Shown in pieces: positions 1 to 8,517 of a stretch of DNA of 64,000 nucleotides; the stretch's first letter is position 1; every line of letters starts with the position of its first letter. The notes beneath the pieces are model-generated. The model did no database searches. It saw nothing but the letters and a program-made list of their open reading frames with translations, and was not told where the DNA came from. The position numbers and the translations under genes were made by a program. This DNA is from Gaiellasilicea sp963791905 (GTDB taxonomy: Bacteria; Actinomycetota; Thermoleophilia; Gaiellales; Gaiellaceae), in the NCBI GenBank assembly GCA_963791905.1, contig CAWBTX010000005.1, positions 682,001 through 746,000 of the forward strand, read 5' to 3'.

Positions 1-964
1 CTTGAGGCTCGCGAGCACCGGCGTCCGCGCCGCCACGCGGTCGAAGTCATCCAGCGTGTAGGGCACGCCGGCCTCCCGGGCGATCGCGAGCAGATGCAGC
101 ACGCCGTTCGTCGAGCCCGCGCTCGCCGCGATCGCCGCAGCAGCATTGTCGAGCGCCGCGCGCGTGATGATGGCGGAGGGCCTGACGTCCTCGCGCACGA
201 GGCGCATCGCGAGCGTCCCCGCCTCGTGCGCGGCCTCTTCCTTCGAGTCGTGGAGCGCGGGGATGGAGTTGAGGCCGCTCGGCGCGATGCCGAGGAACTC
301 GAGCGCCATCGCCATCGTGTTCGCGGTGAACTGCCCACCGCAGGCACCCGCGCCGGGGCAGGCGACGCTCTCGAGGGCGTGGACGTCGGCGCCCGACATC
401 GTCCCGGCCGCATGCTGCCCGACGGCCTCGAAGACGTCCTGGATCGTCACGTCGCGGTCGCGGAAGCGGCCGGGCGCGATGGAGCCGTTGTAGAGGACGA
501 GCCCCGGCAGGTCGAGGCGCGCGAGCGCCATCGCTGCGGCCGGGATCGTCTTGTCGCAGCCGACGAGGCAGACGAGGCCGTCGAAGAGATGGCCCCGCGC
601 GACGAGCTCGATCGAGTCGGCGATCACCTCGCGCGAGACGAGCGAGGCGCGCATGCCCTCGGTCCCCATCGACACGCCGTCCGACACGGCGATCGTGTTG
701 AACTCCATCGGCGTGCCGCCCGCCTCGCGGATGCCGCGCTTGACGTGCTGCGCGAGCGCCCGCTGGTTGAGGTTGCACGGCATCGTCTCGATCCAGTTCG
801 TGGCGACGCCGATCAGCGGACGCGCGAGGTCCTCGTCCGTGAAGCCCGTTCCCTTCAGCATCGCGCGCGCAGGCGCGCGGTCGGCGCCGTCTGTCAGGGC
901 GGCGCTGTGGCGCTTCGCGGGATCGGTCGGGCGGTCGTAGGGAGTGCTGCCGTTGCGCGAGCCC

Positions 965-975
<11 letters not shown>
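1..975 (-). CDS. ilvD: Dihydroxy-acid dehydratase IlvD, copy 1 (3' end cut by window edge)
   Basis: IlvD is an Fe-S enzyme of the cytosol that dehydrates 2,3-dihydroxy-isovalerate and its isoleucine counterpart to the 2-keto acids. About 325 codons are visible in one unbroken frame; the C-terminal ~235 residues lie off the left edge. Cluster-ligand cysteines appear in PCNLNQ (about residue 67), GCDK and ACGGQFTANTM. The GTG at 975 lies 8 bases inside the ilvC 3' end (11-bp overlap) and restores the family N-terminus with its STPYDRPTDPAKRHSAALTDG-type lead (short variants of this are conserved). It is the last visible gene of leuA-leuB-ilvB-ilvN-ilvC-ilvD. A second copy at 26346-28047 is very similar over the shared length. 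Confidence 0.95.
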
Positions 976-1966
<991 letters not shown>

Positions 1967-1983
1967 GTGACGTGTCCTTTCGA

Positions 1984-2502
1984 CTAGGCGTTGAGGGCTG
2001 GCTTGCCGTTTCTGCTGCTGCGGTCGATCGACGCGCGGGCGAGGCCGATCCGTCCGGTGCGCGCGAGCTCCTTGATGCCGTGAGGCCGGACGAGCTCCTC
2101 GAACCGCTCGACCTCCTCGGACGTTCCTACCACTTCGAAGACGATCTCGCCGGGCCCGACGTCCAGGGCACGGACGCCGAAGACGTCGGCGAGCGAGAGC
2201 AGCTCGGCGCGCTGTGTCGGTGGAGCGGCGACCGTGATCAGCGCGAGCTCCCGCTCGACGGCCTGTCCCGGCCGGAGCTCGCTGACCCGGAGGACGTTGA
2301 CGAGCTTGTGCATCTGCTTCTCGATCTGCTCCAGGGAGTGCTGCGAGCAGTCGACCCGCAGCACGATGCGGGAGACGTTCGCCCGCTCGGTGGGGCCGAC
2401 CGCGAGGCTCTCGATGTTGTAGCCGCGCCGGGCGAACATGCTCGAGATCCGCATCAGCGCGCCCGGCTTGTCCTCGACGAGGACGGACAGCGTGTGGATC
2501 AC
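1984..2502 (-). CDS. ilvN: Acetolactate synthase regulatory (small) subunit
   Basis: IlvN binds the catalytic subunit IlvB, activates it and confers feedback inhibition by valine. The 172-residue product starts with an ACT domain (about residues 1-75, with the EDKPGALMRIS and RRGYNIESLAVG elements that form the effector-binding interface) and continues into the conserved C-terminal ALS_ss_C domain ending near RTGRIGLAR. The GTG start at 2502 overlaps the ilvB stop by four bases (GTGA), implying translational coupling. The frame is intact. Length and domain order match actinobacterial IlvN/IlvH. Confidence 0.95.
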   Translation of the reverse strand: MIHTLSVLVEDKPGALMRISSMFARRGYNIESLAVGPTERANVSRIVLRVDCSQHSLEQIEKQMHKLVNVLRVSELRPGQAVERELALITVAAPPTQRAELLSLADVFGVRALDVGPGEIVFEVVGTSEEVERFEELVRPHGIKELARTGRIGLARASIDRSSRNGKPALNA

Positions 2503-4234
2503 GTCGCGGGCACCGCTTCCCGCTCCCGCTCCCCGTACTCGACGAGATCGAGGGCTGCGGCGCCGGCGGGGATCATCGGGAAGCAGTGCTCGGCGGGATC
2601 GACGCGGCAGTCGACGACGGCCGTCCGGCCGCTCTCGAGTGCGGCGGCCAGTGCGTCCTCGAGCTCGTCCCCGCTCTCCGCCCGCAGCCCGACCGCGCCA
2701 TACGCCTCCGCCAGCTTCACGTAGTCGGGAGAGTCCTGCTCGAGCCGAACCTGGGAGAACCGCTCCTCGAAGAACATGTCCTGCCACTGCCGGACCATCC
2801 CGAGGTAGCCGTTGTTGATGATCACGACCACGATCGGCAGCCCCTCGGTGACCGAGGTCGCGAGCTCCTGGCAGGTCATCTGGAAGCAGCCGTCGCCGTC
2901 GACGCACACGACCGTGGCGTCGGGGCGGGCCGCCTTCGCGCCGACGGCGGCGGGCAGCCCGTAGCCCATCGTGCCGAGTCCGCCCGGAGGTGATGAAGCT
3001 GCGGGGGCGGTCGCAGAGGAGGTACTGCATCGCCCACATCTGGTGCTGGCCGACGCCCGTCGTCCAGATCACGTCGTCGCGGCCCTCGGTCAGCTGCTGC
3101 AGAGTCTCGAGGACGCGCTGCGGCTTCAGAAGGTCGCCGTCGCTGCCGTAGCGAAGCGGGAACTCCTCGCGCCAGTCCGCGAGCTGGGCGAGCCAGGACC
3201 CTGTCCTCGACGTGCGTCCGGCCGCGGCGAGGGTCTCGAGCGCCGTCGCCAGGTCGGCCAGGATCTGCTTCAAGGGGCCCACGACCGGGACGTCGGCGCC
3301 GCGGAGCTTGCCGATCTCGGCGGCGTCGACATCGAGGTGGACGACGGACGCGCCCGGCGCGAACGCCGACAGCTTCCCCGTGACGCGGTCGTCGAAGCGG
3401 GCGCCGACGGCGACGAGCACGTCGCACTTGTTCATCGCCCAGTTCGACCACTTCGCGCCGTGCATCCCAGGCCAGCCGAAGTGCAGCTCGTGCGTCTCCG
3501 GGAAGGCGCCCTTCGCCATCAGCGTCGTCACGACCGGGAGCTGCCAGAGCTCCGCGAGCCGGAGCAGCTCGCCGCAGGCGCGGGCGTTGAGCGTCCCGCC
3601 GCCCACGTACAGGACCGGCCGCTGCTGCCGAGGCGATCGTCTCCGCGGCGGCGCGCACCTGCTTCGCGTTGACGCGCGCGGCCGGGCGCCAGCCCGGCAG
3701 GTCGGGCTCGTCCGGGTACTCGAACTCGATCGCGGCCTCCTGCACGTCGCGAGGGATGTCGACGAGCACGGGGCCGCACCGGCCCGTGCGGGCGACGTGG
3801 AAGGCGGACTTGATCGCCTGCGGCAGCTCCTCGACGTCCTGCACGAGCCACGAGTGCTTGACGATCGGGATCGTGATCCCGGTGATGTCGCACTCCTGGA
3901 ACGCGTCCGTCCCGATCAGGTGCGTGCGCACCTGGCCCGTGATGCACACGAGCGGCGTCGAGTCCATCCAGGCGTCCGCGATCGGCGTGACGAGGTTCGT
4001 CGCTCCCGGCCCCGAGGTCGCGAATGCGACGCCGACCTCGCCGGACGCGCGGGCGTAGCCCTCGGCCATGTGGCCCGCGCCCTGCTCGTGCCGCGCGAGC
4101 ACGTGCCGGAGCGAGGTGCCGCGCGCGAGCGCGTCGTACGTCGGCAGGATCGCGCCGCCGGGAATCCCGAAGATCGTCTCGACGCCCTCGGCCTCGAGCG
4201 ACCGCAGGAGCGCGTCGGCGCCGTTCATGCGCAT
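2499..4234 (-). CDS. ilvB: Acetolactate synthase catalytic (large) subunit, two frame breaks
   Basis: IlvB is the ThDP- and FAD-dependent enzyme that condenses two pyruvates, or pyruvate and 2-ketobutyrate. The N-terminal PYR domain has the catalytic glutamate in LARHEQGAGHMAEG; the central FAD domain runs through VGARFDDRVTGKL; the C-terminal PP domain has GDGCF followed by NNGYLGMVRQW, the ThDP/Mg motif. The chain is split by two single-base insertions. One is near 3625 (between IASA and RPVLYVGGG). The other is near 2983, where GGG replaces GG in the SGGLGTMGYG segment. With both corrected it encodes about 577 residues, normal for the family. The ATG at 4234 abuts the stop of the leuB-like gene. 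Sequence error is likelier than gene death, because ilvN and ilvC are intact. Confidence 0.93.
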
Positions 4235-5142
4235 CTAGACGGCCTCTGTGAAGAACTCGGCGTTGGTGAACGAGTGGGGGAACCTCGCGAGGACGGCGTC
4301 CGTCATCTCCGTCGTCGAGGGCGCGACGCTGCGCATGCGCAGGCCGTTGCCGCAGACGTAGGCGACGGCGGAGGCGAGCGTCGTGCCGGCGCCTCGCTCG
4401 TGCAGCCCTTCCTCGAGCATGAGCGATGCGGCGAGCAGCATCGAGCCCGGGTCGGCGCGCCCTGCCCCGCGATGTCGTGCGCCGTGCCGTGGCTCGGCCC
4501 GAAGATGCTCGGCCCTTCGTCCGCCAGGTGGCCCCAGGCGAGCACGCGCCGGCGGTCGTCGCACCACGCGAGCTCGGCGAGCGGAACGAGCAGCGCCTCG
4601 TCGCACGCGACCGCGTCGAACGTCTCGGGCCTGGCCGCGAAGGCTCGGATCGCCTCGCGCGGGGAGAAGTGCTCGAACTCGAGCCCGGCGTCGTAGACGG
4701 CCTCGGCGACTGCGCCGGCCCAGCCGTCCTCGCCGGTGACGAGCGCGAGCCTGCCTCGGCTCGCCAGCGCGGCCGCGAGCGCCCGTTCGAGCGCCCAGGG
4801 CCAGTCGTCCGGATCGAGCGGCGCGACCAGCGTCACGCTCGCTCCGCGCAGCCTGACGCGCAACGCCCTGGCCCTCACGTCGAGCTCGCCTTCGAGCACC
4901 TCGAGCAGCTTGCGGTCGATCGTGGCCGTCAGGATCGCGTCGGCCTCGAGCGCGGCGGCTCGCGACGTGGCCGGGAACGGGTGGCCAACGCGCATCCACG
5001 CATCGGCGCCGAAGGGCAGGTGGTCCTCCTCGACGCTGAAGCCGTGGAGCCGGGCGGCTGCCGAGACTGCGCGGCTGGCCTGCGCCATCACCTCGGGTCC
5101 GATCCCGTCGCCTGACAGGCACGCAACCGAATAGGCGGTCAT
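4235..5142 (-). CDS. Divergent 3-isopropylmalate dehydrogenase-like protein (leuB position), one frame break
   Basis: The protein belongs to the isocitrate/isopropylmalate dehydrogenase family. It has the N-terminal LSGDGIGPEVM nucleotide-domain start and the family C-terminal block HGTAHDIAGQG...ADPGSMLLAASLML. Its place between leuA and ilvB argues for a LeuB role. It is short (about 302 residues against 340-360). The usual GAVGGP loop is absent, the LRxxLxxxANxRP arginine block is degenerate, and the NLFGDILSD metal-binding block reads instead like CDEALLVPLAELAW. A one-base deletion near 4455 breaks the frame after HDIAGQG. The ATG at 5142 overlaps the leuA stop (ATGA). It could be a diverged paralogue with another 2-hydroxy-diacid substrate; the family is certain, the exact activity is not. 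Confidence 0.75.
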
Positions 5143-6287
5143 GTCACCGTCACCTCCTCGAAGAGCTCGTGGATGGAGACCCGTTCGCCGCCGTCGGCGC
5201 GGGTCTTGAACCGGGCGAAGGCCTGCTCGAGCCCCCGGTCGTCGAGCGTGTAGCCGGCGTCCTCGCAGGCGCGGACGAACGCGTGCCGCCCGGAGTGCTT
5301 CCCGAGCGGGAGGGACATCGCGAGCCCGAGCTCGCCGGGGTCGATGATCTGGTACGTCGCCGTGTCCTTCAGCATCCCGTCCTGGTGGATGCCGGCCTCG
5401 TGGGCGAATGCGTTGGCGCCGACAACGGCCTTGTTGGGAGGCACCGGGCAGCCGGTGAGGCGCTCGACGAGGCGCGACGCCGGGCCGATCTGCGCCGGGT
5501 CGACACCGGTGTGGCGCAACGTGGTCGCGCCCCGGACGCGCAGCGCCATCACGATCTCCTCGAGCGCTGCGTTGCCCGCGCGCTCGCCGATGCCGTTCAC
5601 GGTGCATTCGATCTGCTCGACGCCGGCGTCGAGCGCGGCGAGCGAGTTCGCGACCGCGAGGCCGAGGTCGTCGTGGCAGTGCGCGGAGAGGGTGACGCCG
5701 TCGAGCACCGGGCACGCGTCGCGCACGTAGCGGATGAACGAGGCGTATTCCTCCGGCAGCGCGTAGCCGACGGTGTCGGGGAGGTTGACCGTCGTCGCGC
5801 CGGCTTCGACGGCTGCGCGGCACACAGTCGCGACGAAGTCGGGATCGGAGCGGGTGGCGTCCTCGCACGAGAACTCGACCTCGTGCGCGACGGCCGAGGC
5901 GCGGGCAACCGACGAGGACGCCGCGGCTACGACCTCGTCTGGCCGGAGCCGAAGCTTCTTCTCCATGTGGAGGGCGCTCGTCGCGAGGAAGACGTGGATC
6001 CGCGTGTGGGGCGCGCCGTCGAGTGCGGCGGCCGCGACGTCGATATCGCCTGCGTTGGCGCGACAGAGCGACGCGACCGTAGCGTCGCGGACCGTCTGGG
6101 CGACCGCTCGGACGCCCTCGAAGTCGCCCGGCGAGGAGGCTGCAAACCCGGCCTCGATCACGTCGACGCCGAGCCGCTCGAGCTGCTCGGCGATCTCGAC
6201 CTTCTCGTCGGGTCGCAGCGCGATGCCCGGGGCTTGCTCCCCGTCTCGGAGCGTGGTGTCGAAGATCTTGATCCTGCGAGAGTTCAC
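5139..6287 (-). CDS. leuA: 2-isopropylmalate synthase-type LeuA lacking the C-terminal regulatory domain
   Basis: The protein is a TIM-barrel HMGL/DRE family acyltransferase that joins acetyl-CoA to a 2-keto acid. The catalytic start DTTLRDGEQAPG is at residues 10-21, and the metal-binding HCHDDLGLAVANS and the NGIGERAGNA motif follow. The subdomain I segment HSGRHAF is present. The chain ends after 382 residues at HELFEEVTVT; standard LeuA continues about 120 more as the leucine-binding LeuA_dimer domain, missing here. The end looks natural because its stop overlaps the next gene's ATG. The GTG at 6287 has a strong AGGAGG (6292-6297). It may be insensitive to leucine feedback, or make a related acid such as citramalate or homocitrate. 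Confidence 0.9.
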   Translation of the reverse strand: MNSRRIKIFDTTLRDGEQAPGIALRPDEKVEIAEQLERLGVDVIEAGFAASSPGDFEGVRAVAQTVRDATVASLCRANAGDIDVAAAALDGAPHTRIHVFLATSALHMEKKLRLRPDEVVAAASSSVARASAVAHEVEFSCEDATRSDPDFVATVCRAAVEAGATTVNLPDTVGYALPEEYASFIRYVRDACPVLDGVTLSAHCHDDLGLAVANSLAALDAGVEQIECTVNGIGERAGNAALEEIVMALRVRGATTLRHTGVDPAQIGPASRLVERLTGCPVPPNKAVVGANAFAHEAGIHQDGMLKDTATYQIIDPGELGLAMSLPLGKHSGRHAFVRACEDAGYTLDDRGLEQAFARFKTRADGGERVSIHELFEEVTVT

Positions 6288-6304
6288 GTGTCCTCCTGTC
6301 GCGA

Positions 6305-6317
6305 CCCGCTGAGCGGG
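6305..6317 (-). promoter_or_regulatory. Short hairpin just upstream of the leuA ribosome-binding site
   Basis: On the minus strand CCCGCT and AGCGGG form a perfect six-base stem with a one-base loop. It ends seven bases before the AGGAGG of leuA. Its position suggests it influences access of ribosomes to leuA, in concert with the leader peptide upstream. The pairing is seen; the regulatory role is inferred. Confidence 0.5.
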
Positions 6318-6372
6318 CGCACTTCTGGCGTCCGATGGTGGGCGTCTGCGCCGAGTCGACGCGTGAGTGCGA

Positions 6373-6392
6373 TCTCCCCCTAGAGGGGGAGA
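6373..6392 (-). terminator. Attenuator-like hairpin overlapping the leader-peptide stop codon
   Basis: TCTCCCCCTCTAGGGGGAGA (minus strand) folds into a nine-base perfect stem with a two-base loop. The leader-peptide stop TAG lies in the loop and 3' arm, so a ribosome finishing or stalling on the leader would control the hairpin. No U-run follows, so it is not a classical intrinsic terminator. A Rho-dependent or translational attenuator is possible. Confidence 0.55.
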
Positions 6393-6475
6393 ATCAGGAG
6401 GACGAGGCCGATGGATACGAGCAGCGTGGCGGCGCCGGGGCGGCGGACGACGCTGATCGGCGGCGAGCTCGTCAT
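6380..6475 (-). CDS. 31-codon leu/ilv leader peptide (candidate attenuator)
   Basis: This small ORF starts with ATG at 6475 and stops with TAG at 6380, about 92 bases before leuA. Residues 18-31 contain seven Leu, two Val and two Ile (eleven of fourteen), the three products of the downstream operon. The stop codon lies inside a perfect nine-base stem. A TTGACA box with 17-base spacing to CAGACT puts the transcript start at or next to the ATG, so the peptide would be read from a leaderless message. This is the arrangement expected for ribosome-mediated attenuation by branched-chain aminoacyl-tRNA. An alternative reading is a tiny hydrophobic membrane peptide. No homologue is recognised. Confidence 0.7.
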   Translation of the reverse strand: MTSSPPISVVRRPGAATLLVSIGLVLLILPL

Positions 6476-6481
6476 GGGCAC

Positions 6482-6510
6482 AGTCTGCGTAAGCCGCTTT
6501 ACTTTGTCAA
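6482..6510 (-). promoter_or_regulatory. Predicted promoter of the leu/ilv leader and operon
   Basis: The minus strand has a perfect -35 TTGACA (6510-6505), 17 bases, then CAGACT (6487-6482) as a weak -10. The start would fall at about 6475, the A of the leader-peptide ATG. Half-sites CTTTAC (6497-6502) and GTAAAG (6524-6529) flank the -35 box and could be an operator for the divergent HxlR regulator. Confidence 0.55.
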
Positions 6511-6648
6511 GCTGGTGCAGCTCGTAAAGGAGTCACCAGGTTTGTGGTCACGGGCTTGCGGCAACTGCCGCGAGGAGTAGAGTTACTGTCGAACCTACAC
6601 TGGCTTCCGCGGCACTCTGCCGCCGCCTACTGGGAGGCATCGGAGCGT

Positions 6649-7023
6649 ATGAAGACACAGGAGCTGGAGGACGTCGACCTTGCGCGCAGCGCCGTTTCGT
6701 CGGCAGGCGACATCGTCGGCGCAAAGTGGACGCCGCTGCTCATCCACGAGCTCGGCCGCGGGACGCGCCGCTTTCGCGAGCTGGAGCGAGCCTGCGAGGG
6801 GATGAGCACCCGTACGCTCGCCGATCGGCTGCGAGCGCTCGAGCAGGCGGGAGTCGTCGCGCGTCACAGCTACCCGGAGTCGCCGCCGCGGGTCGAGTAT
6901 CAGCTCACCGAGAAGGGGCGCGCGCTGCTGCCGATCATCCGCGAGATGCGGAAGTTCGGCACCAACTGGCTCGTCCCGACGCAGCGCGCCGAGGTCAGTC
7001 TGGCTCGACGCCGAGCGCGCTGA
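6649..7023 (+). CDS. HxlR-family winged-helix regulator
   Basis: This is a 124-residue DNA-binding protein. The HxlR winged helix is clear: IVGAKWTPLLIHEL (helix 1), FRELERACEGMSTRTLADRLRALEQAGVV (recognition region) and the wing RVEYQLTEKGRALLPII. No ligand domain or redox cysteine pair is obvious. The ATG at 6649 is chosen because the domain begins about 12 residues later; longer upstream readings add low-complexity sequence. It is divergent from the leu/ilv operon, whose -35 box is flanked by a CTTTAC/GTAAAG inverted pair, so it may control that operon or itself. Its 3' end overlaps the convergent threonine-synthase-like gene by 29 bp. Confidence 0.85.
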   Translation: MKTQELEDVDLARSAVSSAGDIVGAKWTPLLIHELGRGTRRFRELERACEGMSTRTLADRLRALEQAGVVARHSYPESPPRVEYQLTEKGRALLPIIREMRKFGTNWLVPTQRAEVSLARRRAR

Positions 7024-8182
7024 GGAAGCTCGACGCATCGGCGTCGATCACATGTGAGGAGGGCACGGGGCCGCCGCCGTTCGGCTTGATGCCGCTGCCG
7101 GTGACGACGAGCACGACGCGCTCGCCGGGGCCGATCGTGCCCGACCGGACGAGCTCGAGAAGCGCGCCGAACGCGACTCCGCCGGCCGTGTCCGCGTAGA
7201 TCCCGGCCGTCTCGGCGAGGAGTTCCGTGCTCGCGGTGATGCGGTCCTCCGGGACGGCCGCGATCGCGCCGCCGGAGATCTTGGCAGCGCCGAGCGCCAG
7301 GTCGCCGTGCCTGGGATCGCCGACCGCCAGCGACTCCGCCAGCGTGTGGGGCGTCACGCGCGACAACGGCCGCTGGTCGGCCCACGCCATTGCGATCGGC
7401 GGGCACCCCTCCGGCTGCGCACCGAACTGCCTCGGCGGCTTGCTCCCGTTCATCAGCCCGAGGTCGGCGAGCTCGGCGAAGCCCTGCGCCAGCTTCGCGA
7501 TCAGGGTTCCCGAGGCGATCGGGCTGACGACTGCGTCGGGCGCCTCGCCGCCGAGCTGCTCCGCGATCTCGTACGAGATCGTCTTCGCGCCCTCGATCGC
7601 GAACGCATGCAGGTTCCCCTCCAGGAATCCCCACGGGAAGAGCTGCTCGAGCGCCTCCTCGAGCCGTCGGCAGTCCTCGTAGGTGCCGCGGACGAGAAAG
7701 ACCCTGGCACCCTGCGCGGCGGCCGGGAGCGCCGCGTCCGCGAGCTCGACCGGCGTGAGCACGACCGCCTCGAGGCCGGCAGCCGCGCACGCCGAGGCCA
7801 GCGCCTCGCCGAGGTTGCCACGCGACGCGCAGCAGAGCGTCGTCAGCCCGAACGCGCCGGCGGCGGCCACCGCGCTTGCCGCGAGCCGGTCCTTGAACGA
7901 GCGCGTCGGGTTGGTGGACTCGAGCTTCAGATAAAGGTCGATCCCGAGCGCGGAGGAGAGCGTGGGCGCAGGCACCAGCGGCGTTGCTCCCGGCACTGCG
8001 CCTTCGGCCTGGTGGGGGAGAAGGTTGCCGTAGCGCCACATCGAGCGGCGGTCCTCGTACGCCGGAGCCGCCGCCCAGTCGTAGTGCACGTCGAGCGGGC
8101 CGGCGCAGACGGGGCACGCCGACAGCGGCGCGTCCGGCTGCGCCTCCTCGCAGACCCGGCAGGTGAGGACGGCGTGCGTCAT
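6995..8182 (-). CDS. Threonine synthase-like PLP enzyme with zinc ribbon
   Basis: This is a 395-residue fold-type II PLP enzyme. The N-terminus has a Cys4 zinc ribbon (Cys 8, 11, 23, 26), then the catalytic lysine in TRSFKDRL, the glycine-rich SRGNLGEALAS region and the phosphate-binding SPIASGTL segment. Threonine synthases of this type turn O-phosphohomoserine into threonine; cysteate synthase and diaminopropionate ammonia-lyase share the fold, so the substrate is not settled. The ATG at 8182 follows a structured 5' region (8213-8309). The frame is intact. Threonine feeds isoleucine synthesis, which would fit the neighbouring leu/ilv operon. Confidence 0.85.
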   Translation of the reverse strand: MTHAVLTCRVCEEAQPDAPLSACPVCAGPLDVHYDWAAAPAYEDRRSMWRYGNLLPHQAEGAVPGATPLVPAPTLSSALGIDLYLKLESTNPTRSFKDRLAASAVAAAGAFGLTTLCCASRGNLGEALASACAAAGLEAVVLTPVELADAALPAAAQGARVFLVRGTYEDCRRLEEALEQLFPWGFLEGNLHAFAIEGAKTISYEIAEQLGGEAPDAVVSPIASGTLIAKLAQGFAELADLGLMNGSKPPRQFGAQPEGCPPIAMAWADQRPLSRVTPHTLAESLAVGDPRHGDLALGAAKISGGAIAAVPEDRITASTELLAETAGIYADTAGGVAFGALLELVRSGTIGPGERVVLVVTGSGIKPNGGGPVPSSHVIDADASSFLSALGVEPD

Positions 8183-8212
8183 CCGCCTCTCACGCCTCCG
8201 CCTCCGGGGAGA

Positions 8213-8309
8213 GCGCTAGTCGGGAGGGCGGGTGCGGAAGGCCGACTAGCGCGGTTGAGCGCGCACGATTGCAAGGAGGCCGCAAATCAGTACGAGCTTG
8301 TGCGCGCTC
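8213..8309 (-). promoter_or_regulatory. Two consecutive strong hairpins upstream of the threonine-synthase-like gene
   Basis: Two perfect inverted repeats lie in tandem. GCGCTAGTCGG (8213-8223) pairs with CCGACTAGCGC (8242-8252). GAGCGCGCAC (8257-8266) pairs with GTGCGCGCTC (8300-8309), and its loop adds GATTGC/GCAAATC pairing. Read on the minus strand they make a two-stem leader ending 30 bases before the ATG at 8182. This resembles a cis-regulatory leader RNA. I recognise no known riboswitch or T-box core, and no U-run follows. Confidence 0.5.
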
Positions 8310-8352
8310 ATGGTTCCTAGAAGGTAGTCGTCATGCGGCCGGCGCGCAACTT

Positions 8353-8517
8353 AGAGCTCGATTCAAAATGAACGCCATCACCGCTCTGGCACGCTCGGCG
8401 GCGCGTGGCGGCGTCCTCGGTCGCGCCCGTATCTCTTCGATACGAACGCTCCCTGCGTCCTTGCCACACACCACCGATCGCACCAGATCGGCGGGGCGTC
8501 ATTCTGAACCGAGCTCT
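8353..8517. repeat. 165-bp MITE-like element with ~23-bp imperfect terminal inverted repeats
   Basis: The left end AGAGCTCGATTCAAAATGA (8353-8371) plus ACGCC matches the inverted right end (GGCG.TCATTCTGAACCGAGCTCT, to 8517) with two mismatches and one gap. About 119 bases of non-coding sequence lie between; I see no convincing gene there. The right end touches the stop codon of the GH16 gene. No clear target-site duplication is visible. It may be a small non-autonomous transposon or a long-range transcription-end structure. Confidence 0.5.

Noticed and set aside
6373..6392. Classical Rho-independent terminator
   Set aside because: The stem is strong but no T-run follows on the minus strand, so only an attenuator-like role is proposed.
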